Source of the DNA: JBFFXF01 sp041569895
GTDB lineage: Bacteria; Planctomycetota; UBA8108; JACQVS01
Length of the DNA: 14,701 nucleotides
Direction: 5' to 3'
Assembly: GCA_041569895.1 (NCBI GenBank)
Contig: JBFFXF010000182.1
Span: 1 to 14,701, forward strand
Part shown: positions 6,841-13,521 of the stretch, piece by piece
Layout of the letters: every line of letters starts with the position of its first letter
Position numbering within the stretch: the stretch's first letter is position 1
The notes under the pieces: generated by a model
Told to the model about the DNA's origin: nothing
The model's input: only the letters and a program-made list of their open reading frames with translations
Databases searched by the model: none
Position numbers and translations under genes: made by a program

Positions 6841-8466
6841 ATGGCGGATTACGACGAACGGTACGACCAGTACGACGGCGAGTACGACCAGGAGGTGGAG
6901 GAGGAAGAGGCGTACGAAAACCCGGGCTGGCTTCGCGAAACGCCGTTCTGGGCGATCTCGGCGCTCCTCCACATGGTGCTCTTCATCGTCCTCCTGAACG
7001 TGATGATCGCGGAGCCGCGCCAGGAGACGGCGCAGGTGCCGATCAAGATCCGCCCGGTCTCCAAGAAGGAAGACAAGTACGACCCGACGCTCAAGCGCGA
7101 CGTCAAGAAGACGCCGAAGATCCCCGACCCGAAGCTGGTCGAGAAGCCGATCATCCAGCGCAAGCTCGACGAGGTGACGCCGGAGATTCCCAAGGGCTCC
7201 GACCTCAACAACCTCACCAACGTCGAGCTGCTCAACGACTCGGTTCATGACGCGATCGGCGTCGGCGGCGGCGCGGCGGGCGCGTACGGCGAACGCTGGG
7301 GAAAGGGCTCCCTCATCAGCGAGGGCGGCAGCGAGGGCACCGAGGAGGCCGTCCGCGCGGCGCTCGAGTGGCTGCGGCGTCACCAGAGCCCCGACGGCAG
7401 CTGGAAGGCGCACGACTTCACGGCGCAGTGCAAGAAGATCTGCACCAACCAGAACCCGGACCGCTACGGCGACGGACGCGGCTTCAAGGAGCACGACGTC
7501 GGCGTCACCGCACTGGCGATTCTGGCGTTCGCGGGCTACGGCCACACGCACACCGACGGCATCTATCCCGAGTACGTCGAGGTGGTGAAGAAGGCCGTGA
7601 AGTTCATGAAGGGCGCCCAGGTGCGTTCGAGCAACCCGAACGAGAACGGCCGCTACGGGCCCGGTGATCACGAGCAATGGATCTACGACCACTCCATCGC
7701 CACCATGGCGATGGGCGAGCTGCTGGCGATGTCGAACGACGTCATCGGGCTCAGGAAGTCGGTCACCGACGCCGTCAAGCTCTGCCTCCACGCGCAGAAC
7801 AACGGCTACGGATGGAAGTACGGCATCAAGCCCGGCCGCAACGACACGTCGGTCACCGGGTGGATGGTGCTGGCGCTGAAGACGGCGAAGAACGCGCGCA
7901 TCGACATCGGCAACGACGAGTACACCAAGGCGTTCAACGGCGCGCTGAAGTGGTTCGATCGCGCCACCTCGACGGCCACCGGCAAGACGGGCTACGAGGT
8001 GCCGGGCGACGAGGGCTCGCGGCTCGCCAAGGGCTACCCCGAGCCGTACCCCTACTCGAAGGACCTCTCCTGCATGACGGCGGTGGCGGTGCTCTGCCGC
8101 CTCTTCGCGGGCGAGAGCCGCTCGACGCCGATCATCAAGCGCGGCGTCGACATCCTCATGCGCGAGACGCCGCAGTGGGTCGAGCAGAAGGGGAAGCAGC
8201 TCTCGAAGATCAACGTCTACTACTGGTACTACGGCTCCTACGCCATGTTCCAGTTCGGCGGATCGCTGTGGAAGAAGTGGAACGACGACATGCAGAAGTC
8301 GCTGCTGTCGACCCAGCGCCAGGGCAACATCGACGAGGACGGCAGCTGGGACCCGATCGGCGAGTGGGGCCTCGCCGGCGGCCGCGTTTACTCGACGGCG
8401 CTCGGCGCGATGACGCTCGAGGTCTACTACCGCTTCGTGCGGGCGCAGAGCGGCGTCGGGCTGTAG
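6841..8466 (+). CDS. membrane-anchored prenyltransferase/squalene-oxidase-repeat (cyclase-fold) protein, paralogue 1
   Basis: A 541-residue protein: a Tyr/Asp/Glu-rich cytoplasmic N-terminus (1-28), one membrane helix (about 36-57, in WAISALLHMVLFIVLLNVMI) and a Lys/Pro-rich linker (60-120). The rest (165-535) is a large domain of alpha/alpha-barrel repeats like those of squalene cyclases. QW-like repeats appear at 176-188 (EWLRRHQSPDGSW) and 499-503 (EDGSW). Other landmarks are a CxxxC pair (C197, C201), IYDHSIATMAMGEL (281-294) and WKYGIKPGRNDTSVTGWM (325-342). No DxDD catalytic motif of squalene-hopene cyclase is present, so a binding or structural role is more likely than cyclisation. The topology resembles a TonB-type anchored periplasmic protein. 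The ATG at 6841 has GGGAG 6 nt upstream. It is followed 137 nt downstream by a clear paralogue. Such proteins are common in Planctomycetes; their role is unknown to me. Confidence 0.85.
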   Translation: MADYDERYDQYDGEYDQEVEEEEAYENPGWLRETPFWAISALLHMVLFIVLLNVMIAEPRQETAQVPIKIRPVSKKEDKYDPTLKRDVKKTPKIPDPKLVEKPIIQRKLDEVTPEIPKGSDLNNLTNVELLNDSVHDAIGVGGGAAGAYGERWGKGSLISEGGSEGTEEAVRAALEWLRRHQSPDGSWKAHDFTAQCKKICTNQNPDRYGDGRGFKEHDVGVTALAILAFAGYGHTHTDGIYPEYVEVVKKAVKFMKGAQVRSSNPNENGRYGPGDHEQWIYDHSIATMAMGELLAMSNDVIGLRKSVTDAVKLCLHAQNNGYGWKYGIKPGRNDTSVTGWMVLALKTAKNARIDIGNDEYTKAFNGALKWFDRATSTATGKTGYEVPGDEGSRLAKGYPEPYPYSKDLSCMTAVAVLCRLFAGESRSTPIIKRGVDILMRETPQWVEQKGKQLSKINVYYWYYGSYAMFQFGGSLWKKWNDDMQKSLLSTQRQGNIDEDGSWDPIGEWGLAGGRVYSTALGAMTLEVYYRFVRAQSGVGL

Positions 8467-8495
8467 GCCGGGCGCAGTCGATCGGGCGATTGCCA

Positions 8496-8509
8496 GAAGC
8501 GCAAGCTTC
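8496..8509 (+). other. small hairpin with GCAA tetraloop between the paralogues
   Basis: GAAGC (8496-8500) pairs with GCTTC (8505-8509) around a GCAA loop, a stable GNRA tetraloop at RNA level. It lies 30 nt after the stop of paralogue 1 and directly before the larger hairpin at 8510-8541. It may be part of a termination or processing signal. No T-tract follows. Confidence 0.35.
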
Positions 8510-8541
8510 GCGCTCTTGAGTTGACAAAAACTCAAGAACGC
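8510..8541 (+). promoter_or_regulatory. inverted repeat enclosing a TTGACA box between the paralogues
   Basis: Arms GCGCTCTTGAG (8510-8520) and CTCAAGAACGC (8531-8541) pair at 10 of 11 positions around the loop TTGACAAAAA (8521-8530). The loop begins with a perfect -35 consensus, but the -10 at the right distance (CACCAT, 8544-8549) is poor. It could be an operator over a weak promoter for the second paralogue or a stem-loop ending the first transcript. The data do not decide between these. Confidence 0.4.
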
Positions 8542-8591
8542 GTCACCATGGGCACCGAGAGTACCCCTCGACACGGGAGCCACGTCTCCCC

Positions 8592-8598
8592 GGAGGTG
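8592..8598 (+). promoter_or_regulatory. strong ribosome binding site deciding the start of paralogue 2
   Basis: GGAGGTG lies 4 nt before the ATG at 8603 (GGAGG ends 6 nt before it). This fixes the start and rejects the open frame further upstream. Confidence 0.75.
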
Positions 8599-8602
8599 TC
8601 CC

Positions 8603-10249
8603 ATGGCGCCCAGAAGCGCAGTGCCCAGAAGCGCAGATCCCGCCCCGTCCCCCGACCGGCTCGCGCCCGCCGCGAGCGAACCCGGCGACGAGATCGATCC
8701 CCTCGATCCCCCCGTCGCGCCCGGCTGGCTCCGTGAGACGCCCTTCTGGGCGATCTCGGCGCTGCTCCACCTGGCGCTCGTCGCGGTGTTGCTGAACATC
8801 GCGCTGTCCGCGCCCGCGAGGAAGCCGGTGCGGCTCGTGACCATCGACGTCAGGGAGGCGCCAAGGACACCACCGGAGCGCGCGCGACGCGACATCGCGG
8901 ACCGCCTGCCGGTGCCCCTGCCGCCGCGCGAGCAGCGCTTCGTCATCACCCGGCCGCGCGAGGAGGTCACCAGCGAGGTGCCGAGGGGCTCCGAGCTCGA
9001 CAACCTCACCAACGTCGAGCTCGAGCAGCGGGCGCTGAACGTCGACATCGGCGTCGCGGGGCCCGCTGCCGGGTCGTTCGGACCGCGGCGCGGACGGATC
9101 GGTCTGATCAACGAGGGCGGCGGTCCCCCGACCGAGGACGCCGTGCGCCGCGCGCTCGACTGGCTGGTGCGACACCAGAGCTCCGACGGACGCTGGCGGG
9201 CGCGCGACTTCACCGAGACGTGCCGCAGCCGATGCCGCAACCGCGGCGACCTTCCCGGCGACGGTCGCGGCTTCCCCGAACATGACGTCGGCGTCACCGG
9301 CCTCGCGGTGCTCGCGTTCGCCGGCTGGGGCGAGACGCACCAGGACGGAATCGACCCGCGCCACGTCGCGGCGGTGCGGCGCGCGGTGCGCTTCCTGAAG
9401 CGCTCGCAGGTGCGCTCGGACGATCCGAACGAGGACGGCCGCATCGGACCGGGCGACCACGAGCAGTGGATCTACGACCACGCCATCGCCACCATGGCGC
9501 TCGCGGAGCTGCTCGTGATGTCGAACGACGTCCTCGGGCTGCAGCGCCCCGTGGAGGAGGCGGTCGAGCTCTGCCTGCACGCGCAGAACCACGGCTTCGG
9601 CTGGAAGTACGGCATCAAGCCGGGGCGGAACGACACCTCGGTGACCGGCTGGATGGTCCTCGCCCTGAAGACGGCGCGGAACGCGCGGCTGTCGATCCCG
9701 CGGGAACGCATCGACGAGTCGCTCGCCTGGTCCCTGCGCTGGATCGAGCGCGCCACGTCGAGCGCGACGGGCAAGACCGGCTACGAGGTCCCCGGCGACG
9801 AGGGCTCGCGGCTCGCGAACGTCTACCCGGAGCCCTATCCCTACTCGAAGGCCCTCTCGTGCATGACGGCGGTGGGCGTCCTCTGCCGTCTCTTCGCGCG
9901 CGAGAGCCGCACGACGCCGATCGTCAAGCGGGGCGTCGACATCCTGATGCGCGAGCCGCCCCGCTGGATCGAGCCGGGCGACGGGCGCCTCTCCACCATC
10001 AACCTCTACTCCTGGTACTACGCCTCCTACGCGCTCTTCCAGTTCGGAGGCCGACCGTGGAAGCGCTGGAATGAGGCGCTCAAGACGACGCTGCTCGAGA
10101 ACCAGCGACGCGACGGCGACGAGGACGGCAGCTGGGACCCCATCGGCGAATGGGGCCGCGCCGGCGGCCGTGTCTACTCGACGGCGCTCGGGGCGATGAC
10201 GCTGGAAGTGTATTATCGGTACGTTCGGGTTGGCGGGGGCGAGACGTGA
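8603..10249 (+). CDS. membrane-anchored prenyltransferase/squalene-oxidase-repeat (cyclase-fold) protein, paralogue 2
   Basis: A 548-residue protein, clearly a tandem duplicate of the preceding one; the C-terminal 400 residues are roughly two thirds identical by eye. It has the same plan: disordered N-terminus (1-40), a near-identical entry to one membrane helix (GWLRETPFWAISALLH, helix about 48-70), a linker (71-130) and the repeat domain (175-540). Kept landmarks include CxxxC (C207, C211), GDHEQWIYDHAIATMA (284-299), TGKTGYEVPGDEGSRLA (389-405) and EDGSWDPIGEWG (507-518). No DxDD motif. It differs in composition: about 10 lysines against about 39 in paralogue 1, with arginine in most exchanged places, and a Pro/Arg-rich instead of Lys-rich linker. 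The ATG at 8603 has GGAGGTG just upstream. The stop is followed within 20 nt by a CGGNNN element. Function unknown; probably the same complex or process as paralogue 1. Confidence 0.86.
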   Translation: MAPRSAVPRSADPAPSPDRLAPAASEPGDEIDPLDPPVAPGWLRETPFWAISALLHLALVAVLLNIALSAPARKPVRLVTIDVREAPRTPPERARRDIADRLPVPLPPREQRFVITRPREEVTSEVPRGSELDNLTNVELEQRALNVDIGVAGPAAGSFGPRRGRIGLINEGGGPPTEDAVRRALDWLVRHQSSDGRWRARDFTETCRSRCRNRGDLPGDGRGFPEHDVGVTGLAVLAFAGWGETHQDGIDPRHVAAVRRAVRFLKRSQVRSDDPNEDGRIGPGDHEQWIYDHAIATMALAELLVMSNDVLGLQRPVEEAVELCLHAQNHGFGWKYGIKPGRNDTSVTGWMVLALKTARNARLSIPRERIDESLAWSLRWIERATSSATGKTGYEVPGDEGSRLANVYPEPYPYSKALSCMTAVGVLCRLFARESRTTPIVKRGVDILMREPPRWIEPGDGRLSTINLYSWYYASYALFQFGGRPWKRWNEALKTTLLENQRRDGDEDGSWDPIGEWGRAGGRVYSTALGAMTLEVYYRYVRVGGGET

Positions 10250-10264
10250 GCGTGTGGGGCCCTC

Positions 10265-10432
10265 GTCCTCGGAGTCGGAGTCGGAGTCGGAGTCGGAATC
10301 GGAATCGGTATCGGTATCGGAGTCGGTCATCGGACTCCGATACCAGAGCCCTCGAGGACGGGAAGGGCACGGGAACGGGTACGGGTACGGGTACGTTCTT
10401 GCAACGATGGAGTCGGAATCGGTCTCGGCAAC
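10265..10432 (+). repeat. CGGNNN mosaic repeat element, copy 5 (most complete)
   Basis: Read on the + strand it has four CGGAGT units, two CGGAAT, two CGGTAT and one CGGAGT (10269-10324). The core around GGTCATCGGACTCCGATACC and the spacer with CTCGAGGAC (10351-10359) follow. A CGGGNA block with CGGGTA units (to 10395) comes next, then a short second CGGAGT/CGGAAT run (10409-10426). It starts 15 nt after the stop of paralogue 2 and is oriented with it. Bases 10327-10364 are identical to bases 2-39. Confidence 0.88.
10313..10344 (+). other. perfect 12-bp hairpin in the repeat-element core
   Basis: GGTATCGGAGTC (10313-10324) and GACTCCGATACC (10333-10344) are exact reverse complements around the 8-nt loop GGTCATCG. 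It lies 63 nt after the stop of paralogue 2. No T-tract follows, so it is not a textbook intrinsic terminator, but it would fold in RNA. Confidence 0.7.
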
Positions 10433-10439
10433 CCCGTGG

Positions 10440-10461
10440 CTTCCCGGTTTCGGCCGGGAAG
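10440..10461 (-). terminator. candidate terminator hairpin for the convergent genes
   Basis: CTTCCCGG (10440-10447) and CCGGGAAG (10454-10461) form a perfect 8-bp GC-rich stem with a 6-nt loop. It begins 4 nt beyond the stop of the minus-strand regulator gene. It lacks a T-tract on either strand. It may act on both converging transcripts or stabilise a 3' end. Confidence 0.45.
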
Positions 10462-10465
10462 AAGC

Positions 10466-11419
10466 TCACACCCGCGCCACGTACGTCACCAGCTTCCATA
10501 CCGCTGCGAGCTCTCCCCGCGCGCAGGTCACCGCGGCCTGGGTCAGGTTGAGTGGCTGCAGGCGGACGAGGCCCTTGGGTTCGTGGAAGATCTGGCGGAA
10601 GAGGACGCCGCCGTCGGTGAGCCGGGCGAGGACGAAGTCGCGACTTCTCGTGATGCCGGGGCCGAAGACGACGATGTCGCCCTCGCGGAACGACGGGGCG
10701 CCGGGGCCCTCCATGGCGTCATCGCTCACGGTGAGCGCGAAGCAGCGGGTCGCGTCGAGTCCCGGCAGGCGGATGAACTCCTCCGGGGCGCCGATCGGAC
10801 GATCGTCGGCGTCGAGCTCGAGCTCCTGGCCGATGGCCCCGAGGAGCGGGACACCGCGGCCGGCCGGGTCGGCGCCCGGCTCGCCGCGGTGGGCCTCCGC
10901 GAGCGCCTGGTCGAGCCGCGCCACCTGCTTCTCGAGCACGTCGATCGCCGCCTGCTGTGCTCCGAGGAGGAAGTTCGGGGAGAGGCGCAGCGCGCGGCAG
11001 ATGCGGTCGGCGAGGTCGGCGTCGAGCGCATGACGTCCCTCCTCGAGGGCGGTCATGTAGGCCTTCGTGCGACCGACCCTGGTGGCGAGCTCGTCGACCG
11101 TGAGGTGGCGGCGGCGGCGCTCGCTGCGGATCAGCTTGCCGAGGTGCTCGTGGCGGATGCGCGGCACGGTGGCCGGCTCCGCCGGCGCGGGTGCCGCGGA
11201 GCCCGCCGCGGTCTCGCCGCTCGCCTGGCGGAAGAAGAAACCCGGCTCGACTCCCAGCGCCCCGGCGATGCGGTGGAGAATGCCCGTGTCGATGCGCCGC
11301 TGCCCCTTCTCGAGGCGCGACATCTGCGACTGGGAAAGGCCGACCTTCTCGGCGAGCTCCTTCGAGGAGACCTTCAGCCGCTCCCGGAGGATCTTGATCT
11401 CGAGTCCGATGTCGAGCAT
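10466..11419 (-). CDS. XRE-family regulator with two helix-turn-helix domains and a degenerate S24/LexA-like C-terminal domain
   Basis: A 317-residue DNA-binding protein. HTH 1 (5-61) contains SSKELAEKVGLSQSQMSRLEKGQR; HTH 2 (94-152) contains LTVDELATRVGRTKAYMTALEEGR. An Ala/Pro linker (66-86) lies between them. A short coiled-coil-like helix (156-175) leads to a C-terminal domain (188-315) resembling the LexA/CI S24 fold. In that domain the catalytic GDSM position reads DDAM (Ser replaced by Ala235). The expected catalytic Lys region reads VLFRQIF (Arg275), so self-cleavage is unlikely and it is probably a dimerisation or sensing domain. I use ATG 11419; GTG 11422 directly before it is an alternative. 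No ribosome binding site is seen, but CATAAT at 11436-11431 could be a -10 box for a nearly leaderless transcript. It lies 25 nt after the CPBP protease gene. Targets unknown. Confidence 0.87.
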   Translation of the reverse strand: MLDIGLEIKILRERLKVSSKELAEKVGLSQSQMSRLEKGQRRIDTGILHRIAGALGVEPGFFFRQASGETAAGSAAPAPAEPATVPRIRHEHLGKLIRSERRRRHLTVDELATRVGRTKAYMTALEEGRHALDADLADRICRALRLSPNFLLGAQQAAIDVLEKQVARLDQALAEAHRGEPGADPAGRGVPLLGAIGQELELDADDRPIGAPEEFIRLPGLDATRCFALTVSDDAMEGPGAPSFREGDIVVFGPGITRSRDFVLARLTDGGVLFRQIFHEPKGLVRLQPLNLTQAAVTCARGELAAVWKLVTYVARV

Positions 11420-11430
11420 CACCAGCGCCG

Positions 11431-11460
11431 ATTATGAAGCTCGGTCACGGATCCGTCCAC
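11431..11460 (-). promoter_or_regulatory. possible own promoter of the XRE regulator
   Basis: On the minus strand TGGACG (11460-11455) and CATAAT (11436-11431) are separated by 18 bp; the start would fall near 11424. Only about five bases would precede the ATG at 11419. The -35 lies inside the end of the CPBP gene. Both boxes are moderate matches. Confidence 0.25.
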
Positions 11461-12335
11461 CCGAGAGCCATCGCCGTGAGCGACACCGAGTTGAAGACGG
11501 CGTGGATGACGATCGCGTCCCAGAGGACGCCGCGCCTCTCGTACACCGCGGCGAGGACGACTCCGAGGATGAAGATCGGCGCCAGTGCGGCGAGGTTGCC
11601 GTGGATCGCGGCGAACGCGACACTCGTGGCGAGGTTGGCGAACGTCCGCGGGTGGCGACGCCGCAGCGCTCCGTAGAGCAGCCCGCGAAAGAGCACCTCC
11701 TCGACGATCGGCGCGACCACCACGGCGAGCAGCCCGAGCATGACGACGGTCGAGAGGTCGCCGAGCTCGAGCGCCTTCTGGTACTCGATCACCGGCTCCT
11801 GCGGCTGCAGCTCGTGCCCGAAAAGCTCGAGGAGCCACATCCAGGCCTGCGTGGCGAGAGCGATCGGCACGACGAGGGCCACGCCGAGCGCGATCAGGCG
11901 GCCGATCTCGCCCGGTGGCGGCAGGCGCACCAGGCCGAGCGCGGACCGGGGTGAGCCGGTGCCGCGGAGCGCGACGCGCCAGACGGCGAGCAGCGCCAGC
12001 GGCACGGCCAGGATGACGCCGAGCTGCTGGAGGAACGGCGCCACCGGCGCTCGCGGCAGGAGTCGCAGGTCGCGCCACGCCTCGAACGGGCTGCCCGGCT
12101 CGACCAGCTCCGACTCGAGCCGATCGAGCCCTGCAAGCTGGAGGGCCGCCGCCGCGCTGGCGAAGAGCCCCATCAGGAAGAAGTAGAGGACGATCAGCAG
12201 GACCGACTCGAGGACGCTCCACCGGATCGCCGCGGTGCGCACGCCGCTCGCGCCCTCCGGACGGCGCGCGCGGAAGTACGAGATGATGACCAGGGGGCTC
12301 GCGAGAAGCAGCGCGAGGATGACGGCGTCGCGCAT
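11445..12335 (-). CDS. CPBP family intramembrane metalloprotease (CAAX protease / bacteriocin-processing)
   Basis: A 296-residue multi-pass membrane protein with about seven or eight hydrophobic segments (near 4-20, 41-64, 101-122, 146-168, 196-211, 233-250, 251-268 and 272-292). The three family motifs are complete: EEVLFRGLLYG with E212, E213 and R217; FAAIHGN with H245; and IHAVFN with H278 and N282. These residues form the glutamate/histidine active site of the CPBP (Abi) family, which includes CAAX prenyl protease 2 homologues. An active enzyme inside the inner membrane is expected; the substrate is unknown. ATG at 12335 lies 8 nt after the thiG stop, with AAGGA close upstream inside the end of thiG, so it should be co-transcribed with thiG. 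The XRE regulator follows closely on the same strand. Confidence 0.88.
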   Translation of the reverse strand: MRDAVILALLLASPLVIISYFRARRPEGASGVRTAAIRWSVLESVLLIVLYFFLMGLFASAAAALQLAGLDRLESELVEPGSPFEAWRDLRLLPRAPVAPFLQQLGVILAVPLALLAVWRVALRGTGSPRSALGLVRLPPPGEIGRLIALGVALVVPIALATQAWMWLLELFGHELQPQEPVIEYQKALELGDLSTVVMLGLLAVVVAPIVEEVLFRGLLYGALRRRHPRTFANLATSVAFAAIHGNLAALAPIFILGVVLAAVYERRGVLWDAIVIHAVFNSVSLTAMALGWTDP

Positions 12336-12343
12336 CGCGTCCT

Positions 12344-13147
12344 TCAGCTCCCCGGGCGGCCGACCCCCTCGACGAGGCCCTCGGTCGGGCTCGACGCGGT
12401 CGCGTAAAGGCGCTTGGGGATGCGGCCCGACAGGTAGGCGTCCCGCCCGGCGATCGCCGCGTGGCGCATGGCGCGGGCCATGCGCACCGGATCGCGCGCG
12501 TGGGCGATGCCGGTGTTCAGGAGAACGCCGTCCGCGCCGAGCTCGAACGCGACCGTGACGTCGGAGGCGGTGCCGACACCAGCGTCGACGATCACGGGAA
12601 CCTTGAGGGTCTCGAGGATGATGCGGAGGTTGTTCGGATTGAGGATGCCCTGGCCGGAGCCGATCGGCGAGCCCGCCGGCATGACGCTCGTGGCGCCGGC
12701 GTCCTCGAGCCGCTTCGCCATGATCGGGTCGTCGCTCGTGTAGACGAGCACGGTGAAGCCCTCGCCGACGAGGGTCTCCGTCGCGCGCAGCGTCTCGACG
12801 GGATCCGGCAGCAGCGTCCTGGGATCGCCGAGCACCTCGAGCTTGATGAGGTCCGCGATGCCGAGCTCGCGGGCGAGGTGCGACACGCGGATGGCGTCGT
12901 CGGCCGAGTAGCACCCCGCGGTGTTGGGGAGGATCGTGTAGCGGCCGCGGAGCTGCGACAGGAGGTTCTTCTCGGGCTCCGCGGAGAGGTCGACGCGACG
13001 GATGGCGACGGTGACCACCTCCGCGCCGGACTCCTCGAGCGCGCGGTTCATGACGTCGAAATCGGCGTACTTTCCGGTGCCGACGAAGAGTCGCGATTGG
13101 AAGCTCCGCCCTCCCAGAACCAGTGGTTCGTCGTGCAGATCGCTCAC
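12344..13147 (-). CDS. thiG: thiazole synthase ThiG
   Basis: A 267-residue TIM-barrel enzyme that forms the thiazole phosphate of thiamine from deoxyxylulose phosphate, dehydroglycine and sulfur carried by ThiS. The Schiff-base lysine is in LIKLEVLGD (K102). Other family signatures are GTGKY (23-27), LPNTAGC (73-79), MPAGSPIGSGQG (156-167) and DAGVGTASD (188-196). Length and motifs fit a complete enzyme. I chose GTG at 13147, with AAGGA about 10 nt upstream; the frame is open further upstream but that part reads as Arg/Ser-rich nonsense overlapping thiS. It follows thiS after 43 nt. Other thiazole genes (thiF, thiO or thiH, thiE) are not in the window. Confidence 0.96.
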   Translation of the reverse strand: MSDLHDEPLVLGGRSFQSRLFVGTGKYADFDVMNRALEESGAEVVTVAIRRVDLSAEPEKNLLSQLRGRYTILPNTAGCYSADDAIRVSHLARELGIADLIKLEVLGDPRTLLPDPVETLRATETLVGEGFTVLVYTSDDPIMAKRLEDAGATSVMPAGSPIGSGQGILNPNNLRIILETLKVPVIVDAGVGTASDVTVAFELGADGVLLNTGIAHARDPVRMARAMRHAAIAGRDAYLSGRIPKRLYATASSPTEGLVEGVGRPGS

Positions 13148-13190
13148 GGCTGGCTGTCCTTCTTCCTTCTTGATGACCTCGGGCGCCCGG

Positions 13191-13448
13191 CTATCCCCCA
13201 CCGACGAAGGTGACGATCTCCACGCGGTCGCCGTCCTCGAGCCGGTGCTCGCCGTGCGCGCGCCTCGGGATGATCGTGCGGTTGACCTCGACGGCGATCG
13301 CCGGCCCATCGAGGCCGAGATTCTCGAGGAGCCCGGAAACGGTCACTCCACGCGCGAGGCTCCTCGCCTCGCCGTTGACGTGAACCGTGAGCACGCCGCC
13401 GGGGCTCTCCGCTGGAGGGGGATCGGTCGCGGTCATCGAACAACGCAT
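13191..13448 (-). CDS. thiS: sulfur carrier protein ThiS
   Basis: An 85-residue protein with a ubiquitin-like beta-grasp fold. Its C-terminal Gly is adenylated and thiocarboxylated, then donates sulfur to ThiG. The sequence runs LTVHVNGEARSL, then AIAVEVNRTIIPR, then LEDGDRVEIVTFVGGG, ending in the Gly-Gly-Gly tail typical of the family. The conserved core is about 65 residues; the Pro-rich first 20 residues are extra. ATG at 13448 has GGGAG 4 nt upstream; an internal ATG at 13436 without ribosome binding site is an alternative. It is followed directly by thiG, as in many thiamine operons. Confidence 0.93.
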   Translation of the reverse strand: MRCSMTATDPPPAESPGGVLTVHVNGEARSLARGVTVSGLLENLGLDGPAIAVEVNRTIIPRRAHGEHRLEDGDRVEIVTFVGGG

Positions 13449-13452
13449 CGTA

Positions 13453-13468
13453 CTCCCGATGGCGGGAG
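13453..13468 (-). promoter_or_regulatory. small hairpin covering the thiS ribosome binding site
   Basis: On the minus strand CTCCCG, loop CCAT and CGGGAG form a 6-bp stem. The second arm contains the GGGAG Shine-Dalgarno of the 13448 start. Pairing would hide the site and could reduce translation. It is not a THI-box riboswitch; no such motif is seen in the 73-nt gap. Confidence 0.3.
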
Positions 13469-13521
13469 CGTTCAAGGCGAGGGACGCGACGGGGCTCCGG
13501 AGGTGGGTGCGTGCGCAGGCT

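Noticed and set aside
6712..9444. 910-codon open frame on the minus strand across the paralogues
   Set aside because: It lies antisense to two clear conserved genes and reads as Arg/Leu/Val-rich sequence without motifs. GC-rich genes often leave the antisense frame open.
6841..10249. The paralogues as squalene-hopene cyclases
   Set aside because: Only the repeat fold is similar; the DxDD catalytic motif is missing and the membrane anchor differs from that of monotopic cyclases.
8543..10330. 595-codon minus-strand open frame
   Set aside because: Antisense shadow of paralogue 2; its N-terminus is the hexamer repeat read as Asp-Ser runs.
10466..11419. The regulator as a self-cleaving LexA/CI repressor
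   Set aside because: The catalytic Ser and Lys positions carry Ala and Arg.
13449..13521. TPP riboswitch before thiS
   Set aside because: The gap is only 73 nt and no CTGAGA/ACCTGA-type motif was found in it; only a small hairpin is present.
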